Positions 1 to 7,094 of a stretch of DNA of 7,883 nucleotides are shown one piece after another. The translations under genes and the position numbers were made by a program. Numbering within the stretch: position 1 is the stretch's first letter; the number at the start of each line of letters is the position of its first letter. Source of the stretch: Pseudomonadota bacterium (GTDB lineage: Bacteria; Pseudomonadota; Alphaproteobacteria; Azospirillales; Azospirillaceae); contig JAEZID010000074.1 in NCBI GenBank assembly GCA_023416195.1, forward strand, positions 1-7,883, given 5' to 3'. The notes beneath the pieces are model-generated. The model was not told the DNA's origin and did not search any database. It saw only the letters and a list, made by a program, of their open reading frames with translations.

Positions 1-2
1 AC

Positions 3-665
3 GGCAGCCGGCAGATGACCCGTCATCTCCGGCGCCAGGGGCAGGAGGTCAACCGCAAGCGGGTCCGCCGCCTGATGCTGCGGATGGGCTTGCAGGCGGT
101 CTACCAGCGTCCAAAGACGACGGTGCCACATCCGGAGCATAAAATCTGGCCGTACCTGCTGCGGGACATGGTCATCGACCGTCCGAACCAGGTGTGGTGC
201 GCTGATATCACGTACATTCCCATGCGCCGCGGCTTCCTGTACCTGGTCGCCGTCATGGATTGGGCATCCCGCCGTGTTCTGGCATGGCGGCTGTCGAACA
301 CCATGGACGTCGAGTTCTGCATCGAGGCCGTGGAAGAGGCGATGGCGCGGCACGGTCGGCCAGACATCTTCAACACCGATCAGGGCAGCCAATTCACCAG
401 TCCGCGCTTCACCGGGCTCTTGACCGCGGCCGGCGTTCGGGTGTCGATGGACGGGCGCGGCCGGTGGATGGACAACGTGTTCATCGAGCGGCTGAAGTAC
501 GAGTGCGTCTACCTCCATGCCTTCGAAACGGGCAGCGAGGCCAGGGCCGGGATCGGAAGCTGGATCGATTACTACAACGCCGACCGCCCGCACTCGGCCC
601 TCGGCGGCAGAACCCCGGACGAGGCCTACCAGAGCACACCGGACCGGATCAGATTGGCGGCATGA
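3..665 (+). CDS. IS3-family transposase OrfB, 5' end outside window, damaged after the catalytic Glu
   Basis: This is the DDE (rve-type integrase fold) transposase of an IS3-family element; it cuts and joins the element's DNA ends. The frame is open to the left edge (residues GSRQ precede the first visible ATG at 15), so about 60 N-terminal residues are missing from view. Counting from that ATG, the first catalytic Asp lies in WCADITYI (around residue 64), the second in NTDQGSQF and the Glu in VFIER. Exactly 35 residues separate the second Asp and the Glu, as expected for DD35E. The C-terminal DYYNADRPHSALGGRTPDEAY motif is typical. Family members normally read ERLWRSLKYE after the Glu; here the sequence is ERLKYE, so four residues are missing in frame and the conserved basic residue seven positions after the Glu is displaced. 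The protein is therefore probably inactive although the frame is open to a TGA. IS3-type transposases are normally made by a frameshift from OrfA, which is not visible. Confidence 0.9.
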   Translation, partial: GSRQMTRHLRRQGQEVNRKRVRRLMLRMGLQAVYQRPKTTVPHPEHKIWPYLLRDMVIDRPNQVWCADITYIPMRRGFLYLVAVMDWASRRVLAWRLSNTMDVEFCIEAVEEAMARHGRPDIFNTDQGSQFTSPRFTGLLTAAGVRVSMDGRGRWMDNVFIERLKYECVYLHAFETGSEARAGIGSWIDYYNADRPHSALGGRTPDEAYQSTPDRIRLAA

Positions 666-701
666 TACGAACCTGAACCAAGCTTATTCCAGCCGCAATT
701 C

Positions 702-726
702 TGTCCGGGAAACGGGGACCAGCTCA
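702..726 (+). repeat. Right terminal inverted repeat of the first IS3-family element
   Basis: The stretch starts TGTCCGGG and ends GGGACCAGCTCA. Read on the other strand it begins TGAGCTGGTCCCCG, a typical IS3-family terminal repeat layout. It lies 36 bases after the transposase stop codon. The matching left repeat is outside the window, so the call rests on position, the terminal TG/CA bases and the abrupt change of sequence at 727. Confidence 0.65.
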
Positions 727-728
727 AC

Positions 729-812
729 ATCGAAGGCTACTACAATCGCCAACGCCTGCACTCGGCGATTGGCTACATCACCCCTGAGCAGGCCGAGCGA
801 CAGGCCGCATAA
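729..812 (+). pseudogene. C-terminal fragment of an IS3-family transposase
   Basis: From 729 the frame reads IEGYYNRQRLHSAIGYITPE and continues QAERQAA to a TAA at 810-812. This is the characteristic C-terminal end of many IS3-family OrfB proteins (Y-N-x-x-R-x-H-S-A-x-G-Y-x-x-P). Upstream of 727 the same frame encodes no transposase sequence. The two bases AC at 727-728 would complete the Tyr codon usual before IEGYY, which places the break precisely. The fragment has no start codon or catalytic residues and cannot function. It is a different subtype from the neighbouring transposase, whose C-terminus reads YYNADRPHSALGG. Confidence 0.85.
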
Positions 813-815
813 CCC

Positions 816-842
816 GGTGTCCACTGCTTCAGGGGAAGCTCA
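816..842 (+). repeat. Right terminal inverted repeat of the second IS3-family element
   Basis: The sequence begins GGTGTCCACTGC and ends AGGGGAAGCTCA, four bases after the transposase fragment's stop codon. On the other strand it starts TGAGCTTCCCCTGAAG, a common IS3-family end. Beyond 842 the sequence becomes coding on the opposite strand for an unrelated protein, supporting this as the element boundary. Confidence 0.7.
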
Positions 843-993
843 CGGGCTCACCCATCGGCGCGTCGGTCACTGGGGCCACCATCGGCATGGCGGCAAATCC
901 GGCCAGGAGCGCGCGGCGGGAAACAGCCGGGGCACAGTTATCCGGGAGCTGACGCGCACATGAGCGCGCCGCGGACGTTGAAGCCGCGTTCAT
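829..993 (-). pseudogene. 5' fragment of a gene with a twin-arginine-like signal, cut by an insertion sequence
   Basis: A leftward reading frame starts at the ATG at 993 and runs into the second IS element. About 50 native codons remain (MNAASTSAARSCARQLPDNC... through SRRALLAGFAAMPMVAPV), followed by four IS-encoded residues (VSFP) and a stop supplied by the IS end at 829-831. The start is well supported: AGGAGGAG lies four bases upstream. The SRRALL motif followed by a small, hydrophobic stretch resembles a twin-arginine (Tat) export signal, though it is preceded by an unusually long 24-residue leader. Small proteins with such an SRRALLAG segment are common in Rhodospirillales mobile DNA, from memory, and have no firm function known to me. 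The gene is divergent from an XRE-type regulator, which may control it. It is broken here; the downstream part is not visible. Confidence 0.6.
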
Positions 994-997
994 GCTG

Positions 998-1005
998 CTC
1001 CTCCT
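998..1005 (-). promoter_or_regulatory. Strong ribosome binding site of the truncated leftward gene
   Basis: On the minus strand the sequence is AGGAGGAG-CAGC-ATG. It is a near-perfect complement to the 16S rRNA tail with a short four-base spacer. It fixes the start at 993 and argues that the now-broken gene was once well translated. Confidence 0.7.
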
Positions 1006-1014
1006 TGTGCTAAA

Positions 1015-1064
1015 GTCACATGAAGAGGACAAGAGCATATATGCCACATGCACACTGATGTGAC
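1015..1064. promoter_or_regulatory. Two-layer palindrome, candidate operator for the XRE regulator
   Basis: An inner perfect palindrome GCATATATGC (1035-1044) and outer arms GTCACAT (1015-1021) and ATGTGAC (1058-1064) share exactly the same centre, between 1039 and 1040. The right arm lies within the first codons of the XRE gene (start 1048), and the whole site fills the gap between this gene and the divergent truncated gene. XRE-type repressors commonly bind such dyads to control themselves and a divergent neighbour, so an autoregulatory operator is the natural inference. Binding itself is not shown by the sequence. Confidence 0.5.
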
Positions 1065-1066
1065 AA
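1038..1066 (-). promoter_or_regulatory. Possible sigma70-type promoter for the truncated leftward gene
   Basis: On the minus strand TTGTCA (1066-1061, five of six matches to TTGACA) is followed after 17 bases by CATATA (1043-1038, three of six to TATAAT). It would place transcription initiation around 1030, leaving an untranslated leader of about 35 bases before the ATG at 993. The -10 element overlaps the inner palindrome and the -35 overlaps the right arm, so a repressor bound there would block it. Confidence 0.35.
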
Positions 1067-1302
1067 GCGCACAATTTCGCATGGCGCGGGCGGCGCTGGA
1101 ATGGACCGTCCGCGATCTGGCCGCCAAGGCTGGCGTGCATCGGAACACCATTGCCCGTATCGAAGCTGGTGAGGCTTCGCACGGGCCGACGCTCGCTGCT
1201 GTTCAGCGGGCGCTTGAGGATGCCGGCATCATCTTCCTATCGGCAGGCGAGCAGGCGAACGGCGGCCCTGGCGTGCGACTGCGCGAACCGGAAGAGACCT
1301 GA
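1048..1302 (+). CDS. Small XRE/Cro-CI-type helix-turn-helix transcriptional regulator
   Basis: An 84-residue protein consisting almost entirely of one HTH_3 (Cro/CI) DNA-binding domain, roughly residues 8-61. The pattern of helices is clear: RAALEWTVRDLAAKAGV, then HRNTIARIEAGEASHGPTL as the turn and recognition region, then an AVQRALEDAG helix. The C-terminal IIFLSAGEQANGGPGVRLR tail is usual for short alphaproteobacterial members of this family, which act as cytoplasmic repressors. The ATG at 1048 is the most upstream in-frame start before a stop, but it has no good ribosome site; an ATG at 1081 is an alternative. If the palindromic region serves as a rightward promoter, the message would be nearly leaderless. 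The gene is intact and divergent from the IS-truncated Tat-signal gene, with a shared candidate operator. Its targets are unknown. Confidence 0.85.
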   Translation: MHTDVTSAQFRMARAALEWTVRDLAAKAGVHRNTIARIEAGEASHGPTLAAVQRALEDAGIIFLSAGEQANGGPGVRLREPEET

Positions 1303-1590
1303 CCGCCCTCCCCATCCTCTTGTTCGGCAGGGAATACGACCATCCTCCCGTCCCGACCTGCGATCCGGAGAACCCCGCCCGCAGCGGCGCGCAAGGCTGG
1401 CCGCAGGCCACCGCCGGAGGCGGCTTGGCCTTGCGCGGCGCGAGGACGGGGTTAGCCTCGGGAGCAGCGGACGGGGCGGGAGAGCGGCGCCGTCAGGGCA
1501 GCGGATGCGAAGTTTTCATGGCTGCCCAGCCTATCGGGCATGCCTCGTGAGACACAGATGTGACACCGGCCGGCAAGCACTCAGAAAATA
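1303..1590. other. Gene-free stretch between the XRE gene and zapE
   Basis: Short open frames on both strands here have no recognisable protein, no ribosome sites and arginine/alanine-rich translations typical of GC-rich noncoding DNA. The main content is a long imperfect hairpin (1371-1453). A smaller GCCC/GGGC hairpin lies near 1524-1539, and a repeat of GATGTGACA at 1557-1565 matches the right arm of the operator-like palindrome. No clear rho-independent terminator for zapE (which ends leftward at 1591) is visible. Confidence 0.5.
1371..1453. repeat. 83-base imperfect inverted repeat (long GC-rich hairpin)
   Basis: The ends AACCCCG and CGGGGTT pair, followed by an almost continuous stem including the 10-base paired block CGCGCAAGGC (1388-1397) with GCCTTGCGCG (1428-1437). 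A few mismatches, one bulge and G-U pairs occur, then an inner GCCGC/GCGGC stem (1400-1404 with 1420-1424). No coding function is apparent. It may be a structured RNA, a small palindromic repeat element or a relic of a mobile element; there is no T-tract to make it an ordinary terminator. Confidence 0.6.
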
Positions 1591-2739
1591 TCAAGTCAGA
1601 TGAGGACGTTGCAGGTAGTCCTCGCTCTGCATCTCCATCAGGCGGGAGACGGTGCGTTCGAACTCGAAGGCGTGGGTGCCTTCGGGGTAGAGGCGCTCCG
1701 GCGGGCCGGCGGCGGCGATGACGACGTTGACCTTGTGCTCGTACAGCGCGTCGATCAGCGTCATGAAGCGCTTGGCCTCGTTGCGCAGCTCATCCTTCAT
1801 GGTCGGCACGTCGTCGATCAGCACCGTGTGGAAGTGTGTCGCGATGGCGAGGTAGTCGGCGGCGCCGAAGGGCTTGCCGCAGAGGTCCCAGAAATCGACG
1901 CAGGCCACGCCCTTGGCCGCGCGCTCGATGTCCACGCGGCGGCCCTGGACCAGCAGGTGCGTGGACTGGCAGGCAGCACCATCGGTCAGGTCGGCGAAGG
2001 TCTGCTTGATCCTGGCGTCGGACTCCGGCCCGAGCGGCCAGAAATAGACCGGCTTGCCGTGCAGGCGGTCGAGGCGGTAGTCGGTCGGCCCTTCCAGCGA
2101 CAGAATGTCCAGCTTCTCCTTCAGCAGCGCGATGAAGGGCAGGAACAGCTCGCGCTGCAAGCCGTCCTTGTAGAGCATGTCCGGCGGCCAGTTGGAGGTC
2201 GCCACCACCACCACGCCCAGGTCGAACAGGTTGGTGAACAGCCGGCCCAGGATCATCGCGTCCACGACGTTGGTGACGTGGAACTCGTCGAAGCAGAGAA
2301 GCCACGCCTCGTCGGCCAGGGCGCGGGCCAGTTCGGGCAGGGAATCATCCGCGCCCGCACCCCTGGCCTTGCCGGACTGACGGTGCTGGTGGATGCGCTC
2401 GTGCACCTCCAGCATGAATTCGTGGAAATGGACGCGGCGCTTCCTGTCCACCGGGGCGGTGTCGAAGAACAGGTCCATCAGCATGGACTTGCCGCGCCCC
2501 ACGCCGCCGTAGAGGTAGAGCCCCTGCGGCGCCTCCACCGGTTCGGGGCGGCTGCGGCCGAGGCCGAAACGCTCCAGCCAGCCGGTCTTGCCGCCACTGG
2601 CCGCCGGCTGCGGGCGGTAGCCCTTCAGCGCGTTGTACAGGCTCTGGAACTTCTCGGCGGCCAGTTCCTGGTCGGGGTCCGGCCGCAGCGTGCCGGTGCC
2701 GCGCCGGGCGCGATAGAGCGAAAGCGGTCCGTCTGACAT
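1591..2739 (-). CDS. zapE: ZapE/AFG1-family AAA ATPase
   Basis: A 382-residue cytoplasmic P-loop ATPase of the AFG1/ZapE family. In E. coli ZapE associates with the division ring and affects FtsZ polymers; the mitochondrial relative AFG1/LACE1 helps degrade respiratory-chain subunits. The Walker A motif GGVGRGKS is at about residues 78-85, and the family pattern LYLYGGVGRGKSMLMDLFF is intact. A family-typical HFHEFM segment follows near 104-109. Walker B LLCFDEF is at about 147-153, followed by HVTNVVDAM, and the sensor region VATSNWPP lies near 179-186. The C-terminal DFWDLCGKPFGAADYLAIA and FMTLIDALYEHKV blocks are also family hallmarks. The length is normal (about 370-390), so the gene appears complete. 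The start at 2739 fits the common alphaproteobacterial N-terminus (SDGPLSLYRARR) although its ribosome site is weak. In many alphaproteobacteria zapE lies by malate dehydrogenase and TCA genes; here it stands alone, divergent from a small gene, on a replicon that carries plasmid repA. Confidence 0.93.
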   Translation of the reverse strand: MSDGPLSLYRARRGTGTLRPDPDQELAAEKFQSLYNALKGYRPQPAASGGKTGWLERFGLGRSRPEPVEAPQGLYLYGGVGRGKSMLMDLFFDTAPVDRKRRVHFHEFMLEVHERIHQHRQSGKARGAGADDSLPELARALADEAWLLCFDEFHVTNVVDAMILGRLFTNLFDLGVVVVATSNWPPDMLYKDGLQRELFLPFIALLKEKLDILSLEGPTDYRLDRLHGKPVYFWPLGPESDARIKQTFADLTDGAACQSTHLLVQGRRVDIERAAKGVACVDFWDLCGKPFGAADYLAIATHFHTVLIDDVPTMKDELRNEAKRFMTLIDALYEHKVNVVIAAAGPPERLYPEGTHAFEFERTVSRLMEMQSEDYLQRPHLT

Positions 2740-2880
2740 GGGATCGAGCGGGTCTCGGCTGGAGAAGACCTTTTCCTAACGGATGCGGGCGGGGAGGGCA
2801 ACGTCCGGCGTACCTCCGGCGCGTTAGTGATAATTTTATGGATATCTGCGATAAATGCCTGAAACCGCCGGGAGAGCGTC
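2740..2880. promoter_or_regulatory. Divergent promoter region between zapE and the 68-aa gene
   Basis: This is the only gap where both flanking genes read outward from a 141-base space. A markedly AT-rich block (about 2824-2855, containing GATAATTTTATGGATATC) stands out from the GC-rich surroundings and is the likely site of promoter elements for one or both genes. No -35/-10 pair is good enough to name. GGGAGAG at 2870-2876, a few bases before the ATG at 2881, is a suitable ribosome site for the rightward gene. Confidence 0.4.
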
Positions 2881-3087
2881 ATGGATACCGCGACCGACCG
2901 CATGGCCAAGTTGCGTGAGTTGAGCCAGCACATCGGGAAAGCCGACTTCATGCAGGTGGCCGAGCGCGTCGCCCGCGAGGTGAAGGCGCCGGAGGTGAAG
3001 GTGGTCGGGGCGGAGCCGGTGCAGGCTCCGCAGCGGATGACCGGCGCGCCGCGCCGTCCGGCGACGCTGCCCCGCAAGAAGGGTTAG
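2881..3087 (+). CDS. Small protein of unknown function (68 aa)
   Basis: I do not recognise this protein. It is 68 residues with no signal peptide or membrane segment. The first half looks helical (residues 1-36, TATDRMAKLRELSQHIG, then VAERVAREVKAP), and the second half is proline-rich and ends in a basic tail (PRRPATLPRKKG). The coding call rests on a good ribosome site (GGGAGAG), an AT-rich likely promoter upstream, and a strongly GC-biased third codon position throughout, matching the neighbours. It converges on the diguanylate cyclase gene and their stop codons overlap (TAG at 3085-3087 against TAA at 3086-3084). Nothing in the sequence indicates a role; the basic tail could suggest nucleic-acid or membrane contact, but that is speculation. 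Confidence 0.7.
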   Translation: MDTATDRMAKLRELSQHIGKADFMQVAERVAREVKAPEVKVVGAEPVQAPQRMTGAPRRPATLPRKKG

Positions 3088-4454
3088 GCGGTCACCACGC
3101 GGTTGCGGCCCTGGCGTTTGGCCTCGTAAAGCGCGGCGTCGGCCTTGCGGACGGTGTGCTCGTAGTCCGGATGGCCGTCGTGCAGCGCGGCGCCGATCGA
3201 CGCGGTGACGCGCAGGTGGTCCGCGGCGCGGACGAAGGAATGTTCGGCGACCAGCTGCCGCGTGCGTTCGGCCTTCACGCGCATCGACGCCTCGTCCATC
3301 TCGGTCAGCAGGACCAGGAATTCCTCCCCGCCGTAGCGGAACACGAAATCGCCGGCCCGCACGTTGGCGTGCAGAAGCTCCGCCATGTCGGACAGCACGG
3401 CGTCGCCGGCCTGATGGCCCAGCGTGTCGTTGATCGCCTTGAAATGGTCGACGTCGATCAGCAGCACGGCGAAGGGCTTGCCGTGCCGCAACGAGATGTT
3501 CACCTCGCGCTGGAAGATCGACGGCATGAAGCGGCGCGTCAGAAGGCGGGTCAGCGGGTCGCGGCCGCCTTCGATCTCCATCGCCTTTTCGATCACCGCG
3601 CCCAGCAGAAAGGCGATGTCGGTGACGTCGCTGTTCAGCTCCTTCACGAAGGCCGGGGTGACCCAGCCGGCCTCAGTGGCGGCGTCCACCTTGGCGCTGA
3701 TGCGCTCCGTCCGCTCGCGGATGCTGTCCAGCTCCACCACCTTGCCGAAGGTCAGCTCCGCCTTATGGTTCAGCCACAGGCCGAAGTCGGAGGCGGCGAT
3801 GGCCGGCGGGGTGGGGCGGTTGTTCTCCTCGTGCGCGTAGAAGGCCACCACCGCGTTGCGCAGCCAGTCGAACAGGGACGACTTCAGCCGCTCTCCCTCG
3901 ATGGCAAGGTTCTGGCCGGTCATGAACATCTTCAGCGACTGCTGCTGGCGCACGTTGCCGAGCAGGTCGCCCAGATAGGCTTCGTGCATGTTGTCCAGCT
4001 CGGTGTCCAGAATCTCGCCCACGAAGAGGATCGCGGCGGCGGTCTGGGCGCGGCCGAGGTCGGAATCGACGAGACGGACCGACAGCTCCTTCTTGATGAT
4101 GCGCATGCCGGCGTTGACCAGCGTCAGCGGGATGTTGATGCGCGCGTGGATCAGGCCGACCTGATAGTTCTGTTCCAGCACCGCCGCGATCCGCTCCGCG
4201 GAGTCGGCCTCGAACAGGGCCCGGATCCAGCGCGCCAGCGACGGGCGCAGCCGTTCCTGCACCAGCGCGTGGTTGAGGAAGGCGTTGCTGTCCGGACGGT
4301 CGAGCAGGACGTCGTAGAAGGCTTTCGAGATCGCGTCGGCGTCGGCGCGGGCGACCGCGGTCACCCGTTGCAGGACCAGGGGATCGGTGTCGGCCCACAG
4401 CGACGACAGCGTTTCCGCGAGGATCGCGGCCTTGCGGTCTTTCTGGCTGTCCAT
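3084..4454 (-). CDS. dosC: Globin-coupled sensor diguanylate cyclase (DosC/DgcO-like)
   Basis: A predicted haem-based oxygen sensor that makes c-di-GMP from two GTP. The product is 456 residues from the ATG at 4454, close to E. coli DosC/YddV (460). I chose this start because GGGAG lies eight bases upstream; an ATG at 4535 would add 27 residues but has an AGGA directly abutting it. The N-terminal globin-type sensor covers about residues 12-150. YQVGLIHARINIPL places the proximal haem-ligand His at about residue 103 (His98 in YddV), and FYDVLL places a distal-pocket Tyr at about 47 (Tyr43 in YddV). A helical middle domain follows to about 290. The GGDEF domain (about 296-456) has the signature GGEEF near 375-379, DVDHFKAINDTLGHQAGD, and an RAGD inhibitory I-site five residues before GGEEF. 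Catalysis and product inhibition therefore look intact. No signal or membrane segment is seen, so it is cytoplasmic. It is divergent from a sensor kinase with a FixL-like PAS domain. Haem binding is inferred from key residues, not proven. Confidence 0.9.
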   Translation of the reverse strand: MDSQKDRKAAILAETLSSLWADTDPLVLQRVTAVARADADAISKAFYDVLLDRPDSNAFLNHALVQERLRPSLARWIRALFEADSAERIAAVLEQNYQVGLIHARINIPLTLVNAGMRIIKKELSVRLVDSDLGRAQTAAAILFVGEILDTELDNMHEAYLGDLLGNVRQQQSLKMFMTGQNLAIEGERLKSSLFDWLRNAVVAFYAHEENNRPTPPAIAASDFGLWLNHKAELTFGKVVELDSIRERTERISAKVDAATEAGWVTPAFVKELNSDVTDIAFLLGAVIEKAMEIEGGRDPLTRLLTRRFMPSIFQREVNISLRHGKPFAVLLIDVDHFKAINDTLGHQAGDAVLSDMAELLHANVRAGDFVFRYGGEEFLVLLTEMDEASMRVKAERTRQLVAEHSFVRAADHLRVTASIGAALHDGHPDYEHTVRKADAALYEAKRQGRNRVVTA

Positions 4455-4669
4455 CGACCCGTCTCCCGACCCTGTTGCGGCTGTTGTCGCTCGCCTGTTT
4501 TGTACCGCCGAAGGCTCTTCCTTCGAAAGGGACATTCCTGCCCGTCCCCGGCCTGCCCATGCCGGGGCGATGCATAGTCACGTATGTCCTTTGTAACGAA
4601 ATGTATCAATAAGGTTAAACGTCCGTTATGGATTTCGCGTAAGATTGATGAAACACGAAAGATCGGGGG
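4455..4669. promoter_or_regulatory. Shared intergenic region between the diguanylate cyclase and sensor kinase genes
   Basis: The two signalling genes read outward from this 215-base gap. Bases 4582-4652 are strikingly AT-rich for this replicon and should contain both promoters. Leftward, TTGATA (4611-4606) and CATACG (4588-4583) are 17 bases apart and make a weak sigma70-like pair. Rightward, TTAAAC and TAAGAT occur but with a long 19-base spacing. No FNR/FixK-type dyad (TTGAT-N4-ATCAA) was found. Assignments within the block are tentative. Confidence 0.4.
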
Positions 4670-6967
<2,298 letters not shown>

Positions 6968-7007
6968 TCCGGGGGCGGTCCGACACCGGAAACGGGCGAT
7001 GGTCGGC

Positions 7008-7036
7008 GATTGCCAAAACGGGATTGCCAAAAACGG
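7008..7036 (+). repeat. Adjacent direct repeat GATTGCCAAAACGG
   Basis: GATTGCCAAAACGG (7008-7021) is followed immediately by GATTGCCAAAAACGG (7022-7036), identical except for one additional A. It is an AT-richer spot of the gap, and the head-to-tail arrangement is what iteron arrays look like, although two copies is a small number. Confidence 0.6.
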
Positions 7037-7047
7037 CTTGGCGATCA

Positions 7048-7059
7048 CCGACCGGTCGG
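7048..7059. repeat. 12-base perfect palindrome CCGACCGGTCGG
   Basis: It overlaps the right end of the third iteron-like copy (its CCGAC), so it carries a GTCGG half-site on each strand. It may be part of the initiator-binding arrangement, or coincidental in such GC-rich DNA. Confidence 0.4.
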
Positions 7060-7094
7060 GGGGACAGCCGAAGGGCCATTCGAAGGGGTGGCAA

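Larger units (their letters stand above)
1..726 (+). mobile_element. IS3-family insertion sequence, right-hand portion
   Basis: The right-hand part of an IS3-family element. It contains most of the OrfB transposase frame and a right end at about 726 that closes with ...CAGCTCA, matching the TG...CA termini usual in this family. The left end, orfA and the start of orfB lie outside the window. The base after the proposed end begins the interior of another IS3-type transposase gene, so the element appears to have inserted into a second element. The exact right boundary could be off by one or two bases because the left copy and the target duplication cannot be seen. Confidence 0.85.
727..842 (+). 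mobile_element. Remnant of a second IS3-family element (3' end only)
   Basis: About 116 bases of a different IS3-family element: the last 28 codons of its transposase and its right terminal repeat. The left boundary is the insertion point of the first element. The right boundary at about 842 lies inside a leftward gene that it interrupts. The remainder of this element, if it survives, should lie to the left of the first element, outside the window. Confidence 0.75.

Noticed and set aside
1041..1058. Upstream mini-frame MPHAH overlapping the XRE start as a leader peptide
   Set aside because: ATG at 1041 has an AAGAG before it, but five codons with no attenuator or conserved residues are too little to support a call.
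1371..1453. Integron attC site
   Set aside because: The AAC...GTT ends and the hairpin shape are reminiscent, but GGAGAAC does not fit RYYYAAC, GTTAGCC does not fully fit GTTRRRY, and no integron integrase or cassette array is present.
1320..1550. 76-codon plus-strand open frame as a gene
   Set aside because: It runs through the long hairpin, lacks a ribosome site and has low-complexity GC-driven composition.
1600..2736. A 378-codon plus-strand open frame opposite zapE
   Set aside because: It mirrors the zapE frame codon by codon, has no ribosome site and no recognisable motif, while the minus frame has Walker A and B motifs.
4455..4535. N-terminal extension of the diguanylate cyclase to ATG 4535
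   Set aside because: The extra 27 residues are unstructured, the ribosome site abuts the ATG, and the length from 4454 matches DosC with a well-spaced GGGAG.
3156..4577. A 473-codon plus-strand open frame opposite the diguanylate cyclase
   Set aside because: It is a shadow of the GGDEF/globin gene with a His/Val/Gln/Arg-rich translation lacking any family pattern.
4536..4669. FNR/FixK-type box controlling the sensor pair
   Set aside because: TTGATACATTTCG lacks the second half (ATCAA at the right spacing), so no such site is supported.
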